DNA of 11,268 nucleotides, from positions 1 to 11,268 of the forward strand of contig DAHXMR010000255.1 in the NCBI GenBank assembly GCA_027371655.1. Direction: 5' to 3'. The position numbers and the translations under genes are program-made. This stretch comes from Microcaldota archaeon (GTDB taxonomy: Archaea; Micrarchaeota; Micrarchaeia; Norongarragalinales; CAINOH01). Below the pieces are notes generated by a model. It saw nothing but the letters and a program-made list of their open reading frames with translations. It ran no database searches and was not told the origin of the DNA. This document shows, piece by piece, positions 1 to 5,693 of this stretch (within the stretch, counting starts at the first letter, position 1; every line of letters begins with the position of its first letter).

Positions 1-1707
1 ACAAGCGCGGCATATTTCTACAGCCTTGCCGCGCTTGCCGGGCTGGTTATGGAACAATACTTCGAGGTCTCCGCCTCGCTCATCACGCTGGTCCTGCTTG
101 GAAAATACCTTGAGGCGCGCGCCAAGGGCAGGGCCAGCTCCGCGATAAGGAAGCTGCTCGACCTCTCGCCCAAAAAGGCGACAGTGCTGCGGGGAAAGGC
201 GGAAGTCGAGATTCCCGCAAGCGAGCTTGTTGCAGGCGACATCGTGATAGTCAAGCCCGGCTCGCGCGTTCCCGCGGACGGCGTTGTCGTTTGGGGCGAC
301 TCGTCTGTGGATGAAAGCATGATTACCGGCGAAAGCATGCCCGTGGAAAAACGCAAGGGCGCGCAGGTGACCGGGGGCACCATCAACAAGCTGGGCGCAT
401 TCCGCTTCAAAGTCACCCGCGCGGGGAGCGAAAGCACGCTTGCCCAAATAGTGAAGCTCGTGGAAGAAGCCCAGGGAAGCAAGGCGCCAATACAGCGGTT
501 TGCAGACTCCGTAAGCGCGGTGTTCGTGCCCGTTGTCGTGGGAATCGCAATCGTTACGTTTGCAAGCTGGTATTTCGTTTTCCACGCCACGCTTGGCTTC
601 GCGGTTTTGACATCCGTCGCCGTGCTTGTCATCGCCTGCCCGTGCGCCCTCGGCCTTGCCACGCCCACCGCGATAATGGTGGGCACGGGCATGGGCGCCC
701 AGCGCGGCATATTGTTCAAGGACGCGCAATCGCTTGAAAAAATGCACGCCATCAACGCGGTCATTTTCGACAAGACCGGCACCATAACGCAGGGCAAGCC
801 CGCGGTCACAGACGTGCTGGCATTCAAGGCAACCGAAAAAGAAGTCTTGTCCCTTGCCGCATCGATTGAAAAACAATCCGAGCACCCGTTGGCGGAGGCG
901 GTGGTCAACGAAGCGCAAAAACGCAAGCTCGCGTTCAGGCAGGTGGCGGGCTTCAAGGCGGTTTCGGGCAAGGGCATTACCGGCATCGTGGCGGGAAAGA
1001 AGCTCGTGCTTGGCAGCCCCAATTTCGCAAAAGAGCACGCCAAGCCAACAGCCGTGCAAATGCGGGAAATAGAATCCCTCGAAGCCCAAGGCAAAACGGT
1101 CATGGTATTGATTTCGGGAAGCGCGATTCTTGGCGCAATCGCGGTCGCGGACCCCATAAAGCCCACCTCGCGGGAAGCGGTGGCGCGCTTGGAAAAAATG
1201 GGCATAAACTGCTGGATGATTACCGGGGACAACGAGCGCACGGCAAACGCCATCGCAAAACAGGCGGGCATTTCAAACGTTTTCGCGCACGTGCTTCCCC
1301 AGGACAAGGCGTCTTACGTCAAAAAATTGCAGAAAAAAGGCCGCATGGTGGCAATGGTCGGCGACGGGGTAAACGACGCGCCCGCGCTTGCCGCCGCGGA
1401 CGTTGGAATCGCCATAGGCTCCGGCACCGACGTTGCCATTGAAACCGGCTCCGTGGTGCTGATGAAAAGCGACTTGATGGACGCGGTGCGCGCAATCCGC
1501 TTGGGCCGCGCGACAATAGGGAAAATCAAGCAAAACATGTTCTGGGCAATGGCATACAACACGCTTGGAATCCCAATCGCCGCGGGCGTGCTTTACCCGT
1601 TCACGGGAATGCTTTTGTCCCCCATAATCGCAGGCGGCGCCATGGCGCTGTCAAGCGTGTCGGTCGTGACAAACTCCCTGCTGCTAAAGCGGGCTAACAT
1701 AGACTGA
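1..1707 (+). CDS. copA: Copper-translocating P-type ATPase (CopA-like, P1B-1), 5' end outside the window
   Basis: ATP-driven membrane pump for monovalent copper; the frame is open from base 1, so the start, any metal-binding domain and the first helices lie upstream. 568 residues are visible. Seen in order (in-window numbering): actuator TGE at 109-111; transmembrane CPC metal site at 213-215, followed by ALGLATPTA; phosphorylated Asp257 in DKTGT; the HP pair of the nucleotide domain at 295-296; GDGVND hinge at 454-459; last helices with Tyr519-Asn520 and Met548...Ser551-Ser552. CPC plus the YN and MxxSS signatures is the known P1B-1 (Cu+) combination, which argues against a Zn/Cd/Pb pump. 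Family function is established; the direction (efflux) is inferred from CopA relatives. The reading frame is intact to TGA. No copper regulator or chaperone gene is visible beside it. Confidence 0.95.
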   Translation, partial: TSAAYFYSLAALAGLVMEQYFEVSASLITLVLLGKYLEARAKGRASSAIRKLLDLSPKKATVLRGKAEVEIPASELVAGDIVIVKPGSRVPADGVVVWGDSSVDESMITGESMPVEKRKGAQVTGGTINKLGAFRFKVTRAGSESTLAQIVKLVEEAQGSKAPIQRFADSVSAVFVPVVVGIAIVTFASWYFVFHATLGFAVLTSVAVLVIACPCALGLATPTAIMVGTGMGAQRGILFKDAQSLEKMHAINAVIFDKTGTITQGKPAVTDVLAFKATEKEVLSLAASIEKQSEHPLAEAVVNEAQKRKLAFRQVAGFKAVSGKGITGIVAGKKLVLGSPNFAKEHAKPTAVQMREIESLEAQGKTVMVLISGSAILGAIAVADPIKPTSREAVARLEKMGINCWMITGDNERTANAIAKQAGISNVFAHVLPQDKASYVKKLQKKGRMVAMVGDGVNDAPALAAADVGIAIGSGTDVAIETGSVVLMKSDLMDAVRAIRLGRATIGKIKQNMFWAMAYNTLGIPIAAGVLYPFTGMLLSPIIAGGAMALSSVSVVTNSLLLKRANID

Positions 1708-1822
1708 AAAAATTGGATTAAGTGCGGCGGACAAAATCCGGGCGCCTTTCAAATCCCTTCAGCGGATTTTGGCAACCGAATTGCACCGGGCGCACTGGAA
1801 CGAACAGCAAGATTTCAAAGCA

Positions 1823-1870
1823 AAATTTAATACACCTCGCGCAAGTAAGCCTTTTCGGGAGGTAGGCTTA
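1823..1870 (+). promoter_or_regulatory. Candidate promoter and leader of the surface-protein operon
   Basis: An A/T-rich TATA-like stretch (AAATTTAATAC, 1823-1833) lies about 45 bases before the GTG start at 1875. Downstream, TAAGCCT (1846-1852) and AGGCTTA (1864-1870) can pair over 7 bp, and the loop holds a Shine-Dalgarno-like GGGAGGT (1857-1863), 11 bases before the start. If transcription begins about 25 bases after the TATA box, the left arm may be only partly transcribed, so the hairpin's role is uncertain. Confidence 0.45.
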
Positions 1871-1874
1871 ATCT

Positions 1875-3632
1875 GTGCGCACACGCATGATTCTTGCAAT
1901 GCTCGCGTTGCTGTCCCCGCTTCTCATCGCGGCGCAACCGCAGGCAGGGGCGCAGGGCGACTGCTTCATCCTCGGCATCACCCCCTCTTCAATAGACCTT
2001 GATTCGATTTACCAGGCGAATTCGCCCAACTCCACTTTTGCGACCAACCCAGAAACGCAGAAGATTTATGGCATCATCGGCTCCGGGCAGTCCCCCAACC
2101 AGGGCGCAAATCTGCTCTACCAAAAACCCGGCCTCGTCGTAATAGAAGGCAACGTTTCCTACCCCGGCCTTGGCCCCAACGCCAAAGTAAGCGTGTGGTG
2201 CGACTTGTCCGGCTCCGACCCCCAACCCAAACAAAGCTACCTGCAAGGAACGGTGTTGGTGCACACGCAAAGCGAAATGGACTGGACCGCAAACTGCCAT
2301 TACCAATTCTCCTGCAACGACACCGAACGCACGATTGGCGTGGAAATCTTCGCCGACGACGGCGCGGTGCTGCCCTGCAAAATACTCCCCGGATTCTGGG
2401 CCGCGTCAGACGTCGTACCCGTAAGCGCAGTGCGAGACCCCGGCGCGCAACAACTATACAACCTGACTTGCGCCCAACCTGAAAACCCAACGCCAACCGC
2501 CACTCCAACGCCCGCGCCAAACCAAACGGCCACAATCACTCCCGCGCCCACACAACAAAACCCGACCGTTCAACCAACGGCAACTCCCGCGCCCAGCGGA
2601 AATTGTGGTGGGCAAGACCAATACCCCTGTGCAACCGGTTGCAAGCAAGGCTTTGCCAAAGACTCAATTACGGGCGCCTGCACCGTCACAACCGAAAACC
2701 CAACAACGGCTCCAAGCAGCACCACCTGCGGCGGGCAAAACCAATACCCCTGCGCCAACGGCTGCAACAAAGGATTCGCCAAGGACGTAATTACCGGGGC
2801 ATGCAACGCACTTGCGGCAACCCCAACGCCCGCGCCAAGCACAAATTGTGGCGGTCAGGACCAGTATCCGTGTGCGAATGGCTGCAAGCAAGGATTTGAA
2901 AAAGACGCGATTACCGGAGCGTGCACCACCACGACCCCAATCAACACAAGCAACGCAAATGCCGGCAAATTCGCCTGCGGCGGCCAGGACCAATATCCGT
3001 GCCAAAACATGAAATGCAAATCCAACCTCACAATCGACCCGTTCACCGGCGCATGCGGCCAGTTGGCAACAGGCGCAAGCCCCGCAAACGTGGGGGGCTC
3101 CCCGCCGGCATTGCCGGGCCAAAGCGCGGTTGCCTCGCTCAGCGTCGGCATCCACCAAGGCTGGAACCTCATCGCGCCCCCGTTCAAAAACCCCTCAAGC
3201 TGGTACAGCCAATGCCCCGCCCTCGACGCCTACACCTACAACTGGGCGTCCCAAGCATACGAACAATCCAGCCTCAACACCCCCCAAACGCTCGCGGGCC
3301 AAGGCGTGTGGGCGTATTCGCCGGTCGAATGCGCGATAAAATACTACGGAGACTACGAGCCCGCACAAAAACTAAGCCTCAAACAAGGCTGGAACTTCGT
3401 CAGCGTGCAAACACGGGCATTCCTCGACTCAAACGCGCTGAAAAGCAACTGCATAATCAAATCCGGCCCCTACGCATACGGCACAACCCAAGGCCAATGG
3501 GCGCAAACAAGGCAATTGCAGCCCGGCATTGGATACGCAATCCAAGTGGACGGAGACTGCACCATAACCGCCACAGGAGCCAACGCGCCATCTGCGCCGC
3601 CCGCAATTCCCCCCATTCCCGTTCCTCAATAA
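1875..3632 (+). CDS. Secreted surface protein with four 4-Cys modules and a duplicated GWN domain
   Basis: 585 residues; function not recognised. The GTG start is chosen because GGGAGGT lies 11 bases upstream; the next ATG (1887) is farther from it but also leaves a signal peptide. Residues 1-27 form a signal peptide (Arg-rich start, hydrophobic LAMLALLSPLLIAA, then Ala/Gln). Residues ~28-205 look like a beta-rich domain with a few Cys. A Pro/Thr/Ala/Gln linker follows to ~242. Four modules of 27-28 residues, starting with CGGQ-x-QYPC, begin at residues 243, 284, 324 and 367 and are separated by Thr/Pro linkers. Residues ~420-570 hold two copies of a unit built on QGWN (Gly429 and Gly505). 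There is no obvious C-terminal membrane anchor. Linkers of this kind are typical of exposed cell-surface proteins; adhesion or envelope structure is inference. The putative lipoprotein gene starts 37 bases downstream and shares the linker style, so an operon is likely. Confidence 0.85.
   Translation: MRTRMILAMLALLSPLLIAAQPQAGAQGDCFILGITPSSIDLDSIYQANSPNSTFATNPETQKIYGIIGSGQSPNQGANLLYQKPGLVVIEGNVSYPGLGPNAKVSVWCDLSGSDPQPKQSYLQGTVLVHTQSEMDWTANCHYQFSCNDTERTIGVEIFADDGAVLPCKILPGFWAASDVVPVSAVRDPGAQQLYNLTCAQPENPTPTATPTPAPNQTATITPAPTQQNPTVQPTATPAPSGNCGGQDQYPCATGCKQGFAKDSITGACTVTTENPTTAPSSTTCGGQNQYPCANGCNKGFAKDVITGACNALAATPTPAPSTNCGGQDQYPCANGCKQGFEKDAITGACTTTTPINTSNANAGKFACGGQDQYPCQNMKCKSNLTIDPFTGACGQLATGASPANVGGSPPALPGQSAVASLSVGIHQGWNLIAPPFKNPSSWYSQCPALDAYTYNWASQAYEQSSLNTPQTLAGQGVWAYSPVECAIKYYGDYEPAQKLSLKQGWNFVSVQTRAFLDSNALKSNCIIKSGPYAYGTTQGQWAQTRQLQPGIGYAIQVDGDCTITATGANAPSAPPAIPPIPVPQ
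2601..3056 (+). repeat. Four in-frame Cys-rich modules (protein-level repeat)
   Basis: The modules lie at 2601-2681, 2724-2804, 2844-2924 and 2973-3056. Copies 1-3 have Cys spacing C-x7-C-x3-C-x12-C; copy 4 is C-x7-C-x4-C-x12-C. Each begins CGGQ[DN]QYPC and ends in TGAC. The DNA differs at many third positions (CAA/CAG, TAC/TAT, CCC/CCG, GGT/GGC) while the protein is nearly constant. That points to old duplications kept by selection rather than recent slippage. Four Cys per module suggests two disulfides each (inference). Confidence 0.85.
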
Positions 3633-3669
3633 GAACTAAAATAAGTCAACAAAAAAAGGGTTGAAAAAA

Positions 3670-4344
3670 ATGAATGCCTCAAACCGCCCGATAACCGCGT
3701 TGGCAATGCTTTTGCTTGCAATTTCGCTTTTTGGCTGTGTTTCCACGCCCCAACAACAATCCGCTCCAACTGCGGCGCCAACGCAGCAACCCGCGGCAAG
3801 CGCTGCGGCTCCCACGCTTTCGGGGCAAACGGCGCCAACAGAAGTGCAGGGCCTTGGAGTATTCGAAAACGGGACAAGCCAACCGCCTTCCCCGCCCCAG
3901 CGCATTTCAACCCAGCAGCCGGCAAGCACGCCTGCGCCAACTGCATCGAACTCCGCAGCGCCAACAAACGATGCTTTGGTCGGAACCTGGTCGGTTTACT
4001 CCTCGCGCATTTTCTACGACGCGGGAGGAGCAGGCGCAGAGGGCACGTCGTATCAAACAATAAGCATGTCCCAACAAGGCACCTGGGACTTCGGCGGCTC
4101 AACAGGCAAATGGTCCGTCCAGCCCATCACCGACGCGGACTGGGCAAAATGGAAAGTGCCCTCCTACGGCCCCAAATACAAAATGGTGCTCGAAGGATGG
4201 AACAACGCCACAGCGGACGGCCCGATAGAAATGGACCCCAAAGTGCAGGGATACGTTGACTTCTTCTGGACAATCTACCGCGTGTCCCCGCCGCTTGTGC
4301 AAAACGCGGGGCAAATCCAGACAAAATTCGGCCACCGCGGCTGA
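3670..4344 (+). CDS. Putative lipoprotein with Pro/Ala/Gln-rich stalk and C-terminal globular domain
   Basis: 224 residues from ATG 3670; an AGGG 9 bases upstream supports this start, while an in-frame TTG at 3661 would add three residues (MKK). The N-terminus is a signal sequence ending in a lipobox-like SLFGC, with Cys23 as the likely lipid-modified residue. Residues ~24-100 are a Pro/Ala/Gln/Thr/Ser linker. From ~101 a compact domain follows, opening with VGTWSVYSS and repeating a Trp/Gly pattern (GTWDFGG, TGKWSV). No known family is assigned. The gene follows the secreted Cys-repeat protein at a distance that suits co-transcription, and both have a flexible stalk, so the two may act together outside the cell (inference). 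The C-terminus (residues ~190-224) is charged, with no transmembrane segment. Confidence 0.75.
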   Translation: MNASNRPITALAMLLLAISLFGCVSTPQQQSAPTAAPTQQPAASAAAPTLSGQTAPTEVQGLGVFENGTSQPPSPPQRISTQQPASTPAPTASNSAAPTNDALVGTWSVYSSRIFYDAGGAGAEGTSYQTISMSQQGTWDFGGSTGKWSVQPITDADWAKWKVPSYGPKYKMVLEGWNNATADGPIEMDPKVQGYVDFFWTIYRVSPPLVQNAGQIQTKFGHRG

Positions 4345-4390
4345 GCACTCGCCTGGGGGGCCGGGTTGCCGGTTCGCGCCGCAAAGCAGA

Positions 4391-4438
4391 ATTTTATATT
4401 CCCCGCGCTTCTAAACAATGCATCGAAAAATTGGTGGT
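4391..4438 (+). promoter_or_regulatory. Promoter and ribosome-binding site of the cold-shock gene
   Basis: ATTTTATATT (4391-4400) is a strong archaeal TATA-like box. Transcription would start near 4418-4422, giving a leader of about 25 bases. GGTGGT (4433-4438) sits 6 bases before the ATG at 4445, supporting that start. An in-frame ATG at 4418, at the expected transcript start, would give a leaderless 72-residue form. Confidence 0.6.
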
Positions 4439-4444
4439 ATATCT

Positions 4445-4636
4445 ATGAAAGGAAAAGTGAAGATGTTCAATGACGGCCGCGGTTTCGGCTTCATCACCGG
4501 AGACGACGGCAAAGACGTGTACGTGCACACCACGGCAATCGAAGGCGGCGCGGCACTGGCGGTCGGCGACGCGGTCGAATACGAAGTGGAGCAAAGCGAA
4601 CGCGGCCCACGCGCAAAAAACGTCAAAAAAGTTTAA
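4445..4636 (+). CDS. Cold-shock-domain protein (CspA family)
   Basis: 63 residues, the usual length of a single cold-shock domain: a five-stranded OB-fold that binds single-stranded RNA or DNA and melts RNA structure. RNP1 is visible as GRGFGFI (residues 11-17) and RNP2 as VYVH (25-28), followed by HTTAI and a basic tail (RGPRAKNVKKV). The common KWFN opening is KMFN here, so one surface aromatic is replaced by Met7. The start at 4445 matches the family N-terminus (MKGKVKMFN) and has a well-placed GGTGGT. Single-domain Csp proteins are mainly bacterial and patchy in archaea, so past transfer is plausible. It stands alone, between its own TATA box and a downstream terminator-like hairpin. Confidence 0.93.
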   Translation: MKGKVKMFNDGRGFGFITGDDGKDVYVHTTAIEGGAALAVGDAVEYEVEQSERGPRAKNVKKV

Positions 4637-4696
4637 GTTCAAAAGCTTTTTCGGCGGCTTTTTGCCAAAAACCTCTTTTTGCAAAACTTTGCAATT

Positions 4697-4733
4697 CCCC
4701 CCGCTTGCGCTGGGGGGATAAAATCTTTTTTTT
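4697..4733 (+). terminator. Hairpin and T-tract after the cold-shock gene
   Basis: CCCCCC-GC (4697-4704) pairs with GC-T-GGGGGG (4709-4717) around a TTGC loop with one bulged T. An A/T stretch with an eight-T run (4726-4733) follows, then more T. Several T-runs already occur from 4646 onward, as is common at archaeal 3' ends. The next gene is convergent, so this stem may serve both directions. Confidence 0.6.
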
Positions 4734-4831
4734 AATTTTTCAAACAATCGCTAGCGGGAGGCTTGCATAATTCCAAGGATAATGCGGGGCGGGGGGGATG
4801 TTCTAAGACACAACCGAGTCTCAATCGGTGT

Positions 4832-5206
4832 TCATTTCATCGCTCTTTTGGCTTCGTTCGTTTTTGCTTTCGCTTTCACAATTTGCGTTATCGTGGCGGC
4901 CGGCACTTTTTGGTCGAACTTGATTTGTATGGTTTTTTTCCCGGTCAGGTAACCTTTTTTTTCAAGCATTTCGCGATCCTTACCTTCCAGCGCGAATGCC
5001 AAGCCAAAGTCAACGTGGTTTTTGACTGCGACAAATCCGGCAAGAAGGCCGTGATATTTGTAGAACGGCACGCCCCAGCTTATTCCCTCTTCCGCCTTTG
5101 GCACGGCCGATTTTATTGCCGCTCTTAGCTCCCTGAGTTTAGGTCGGGCTTCTTTCGGGGCGCTTGCAATGTATTCATCAACGTTTTTTGCTGAATAGTT
5201 TTGCAT
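4832..5206 (-). CDS. DUF1801 / YdhG-like protein (frataxin-like fold family)
   Basis: 124 residues. The N-terminal helix pattern (VDEYIASAPKEARPKLRELR), the core EGISWGVPFYKYHG (residues 40-53), the AVKNHVDFGLAF strand region (60-71) and the late KKTIQIKF (90-97) match the DUF1801 family. One member, Bacillus YdhG/Fra, has been described as a frataxin-like iron-binding protein; many others have no known role, so iron handling here is only a possibility. The start is well supported: GGAGGGG (5214-5220) lies 7 bases upstream. The protein is soluble, with a Lys-rich C-terminus. It lies downstream of the tRNA-Leu on the same strand but has its own TATA-like box. It converges with the cold-shock gene. 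Confidence 0.85.
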   Translation of the reverse strand: MQNYSAKNVDEYIASAPKEARPKLRELRAAIKSAVPKAEEGISWGVPFYKYHGLLAGFVAVKNHVDFGLAFALEGKDREMLEKKGYLTGKKTIQIKFDQKVPAATITQIVKAKAKTNEAKRAMK

Positions 5207-5213
5207 TACCGTT

Positions 5214-5249
5214 CCCCTCCATGCCTATGAGTTCAGCGCACGAATTTAA
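5214..5249 (-). promoter_or_regulatory. Promoter and ribosome-binding site of the DUF1801 gene
   Basis: On the minus strand a TTAAAT-type TATA-like box (about 5243-5249) begins two bases after the tRNA-Leu 3' end. It is followed by GGAGGGG (5214-5220), which lies 7 bases before ATG 5206. The spacing predicts transcription from about 5220, so the leader would be short and start near the ribosome-binding site. Confidence 0.5.
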
Positions 5250-5264
5250 GTGCAGGGGGAGGGA

Positions 5265-5407
5265 TTTTCACCCCAAGAGAAGGGGGAGTGCCCCCTTCTC
5301 TAAGGGGTTACTCATCCCCCCTCAAAACGCGTAAATATTTTTTTTTGCGTTTGAGGAGGGGGAATAACCCCTTAAGGGGGGAGGAGGTCTTCCTCCCCTC
5401 TTTGGGT
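5265..5407 (-). other. tRNA-Leu intron 2 (143 nt, T-loop position 59/60)
   Basis: A textbook BHB: T-stem, bulge AAT (5266-5264, cut after AA), perfect 4-bp helix TTCA (5413-5410) with TGAA (5270-5267), bulge AAA (5409-5407, cut after the second A), then CCCAAAGAG (5406-5398) with CTCTTGGGG (5279-5271), eight pairs and one A-G mismatch. The interior has three hairpins: 5378-5385 with 5391-5398 (8 bp); 5302-5310 with 5365-5373 (9 bp, extended inward by further pairs around a T-rich loop); and 5276-5286 with 5291-5301 (11 bp, loop of four). The outer ends of the first and third compete slightly with the BHB helix. No reading frame is apparent inside. Confidence 0.88.
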
Positions 5408-5438
5408 TTTGAACCCTCGAACTCCTGAGAGATAGGAT

Positions 5439-5484
5439 GTCTCGCGCGGGCTTCCCGGTTTCCTTTTCAAGGGAAGTTGTGCGA
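5439..5484 (-). other. tRNA-Leu intron 1 (46 nt, position 37/38)
   Basis: The canonical archaeal intron site, one base 3' of the anticodon. The BHB fold is visible: the anticodon stem, then a 3-nt bulge ACA (5440-5438, cut after AC). Next is a four-pair helix CTCA (5490-5487) with CGAG (5444-5441), containing one A-C mismatch, and a 3-nt bulge GAT (5486-5484, cut after GA). CGC/GCG (5483-5481 with 5447-5445) comes next. The interior forms a hairpin, CTTCCC (5476-5471) with GGGAAG (5456-5451). Confidence 0.88.
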
Positions 5485-5537
5485 TCTGAGTCCTACGCAT
5501 TTGACCAAGCTTTGCTACCCCTGCACGGGAATAGTTA

Positions 5538-5570
5538 GGTTATTTTAAGGGTTGGGATTATTTATTTAGT
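5538..5570 (-). promoter_or_regulatory. A/T-rich promoter region between tRNA-Leu and secF
   Basis: On the minus strand CTAAATAAATAATC (about 5556-5569) and CTTAAAATAA (about 5539-5548) are both TATA-like. The upstream one would place transcription start near 5537, leaving a leader of about 13 nt for RNase P to remove; the nearer one is too close to the mature 5' end. The same bases read as TTATTTATTTA on the plus strand and could also serve secF. Confidence 0.45.
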
Positions 5571-5657
5571 TGGTTTTTTGCCCGCGTTCAAGGTGGGGTT
5601 TTTTCGTTTTTGCTTTGTCGTGTTCGTTGTTTTAGGGTTTATTGGTTATTGTTTTTG

Positions 5658-5674
5658 CGGGCTTGTAAGGCCCG
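5658..5674 (+). promoter_or_regulatory. Small hairpin in the secF leader
   Basis: CGGGC (5658-5662) pairs with GCCCG (5670-5674) around a seven-base loop and is followed by TTTT, 20 bases before the secF ATG. It could be a weak attenuator, or chance in this G/T-rich leader. No clear ribosome-binding site follows it. Confidence 0.25.
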
Positions 5675-5693
5675 TTTTCAGGTTTTGTGTAAG

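Larger units (their letters stand above)
5251..5524 (-). tRNA. tRNA-Leu(CAG) with two introns
   Basis: Reads CUG leucine codons. Exons on the minus strand: 5524-5485 (40 nt), 5438-5408 (31 nt) and 5264-5251 (14 nt), giving 85 nt when joined. Acceptor GCAGGGG (5524-5518) pairs perfectly with CCCCTGC (5258-5252); A73 is the leucine discriminator and CCA is not encoded. D-stem GCA/TGC; anticodon stem TAGGA/TCCTA with loop CTCAGA+A, anticodon CAG (5488-5486). A class II variable arm has stem CTC/GAG with loop TCAG. T-stem GAGGG/CCCTC carries the standard loop TTCAAA+T, but its two halves are 143 nt apart. Without the second intron the gene looks like a broken pseudogene with only 3 bp of T-stem and no 3' acceptor strand. 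The exact restoration of both stems and loop argues for a functional gene, with introns cut by the archaeal tRNA splicing endonuclease (known to recognise BHB folds). Confidence 0.93.

Noticed and set aside
18..1307. Long open frame on the minus strand, antisense to copA
   Set aside because: The plus-strand frame has every P-type ATPase motif; the antisense product is low-complexity and reflects G/C-rich codon structure.
2601..3056. CRISPR-like array from regular repeats
   Set aside because: The repeats are in-frame protein modules with drifting third positions, not identical DNA repeats with unique spacers.
2921..3664. Plus-strand frame overlapping the surface protein in another register
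   Set aside because: Arg/Pro/His-rich translation typical of a shifted frame; the signal peptide and Cys repeats lie in the other frame.
4739..4831. Possible small RNA between the cold-shock and DUF1801 genes
   Set aside because: Only a 5-bp inverted repeat (ACCGA/TCGGT) and G-runs are visible, with no promoter or recognised RNA fold.
4763..5128. Plus-strand frame opposite the DUF1801 gene
   Set aside because: The minus-strand protein matches a known family and has a strong ribosome-binding site; this one is its shadow.
5270..5400. Hairpin-rich stretch as terminator, mobile repeat or CRISPR
   Set aside because: The hairpins differ from one another, with no repeat/spacer periodicity. The whole stretch lies exactly between two tRNA exon ends inside a BHB fold.
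5408..5524. Degenerate tRNA-Leu pseudogene with a broken T-arm
   Set aside because: The missing T-stem and acceptor strand are found intact at 5264-5251, and the junction forms a perfect BHB.
5610..5693. Upstream TTG extension of secF
   Set aside because: It would add a Cys/Arg/Phe-rich segment across the leader hairpin; ATG 5694 matches the usual SecF N-terminus.
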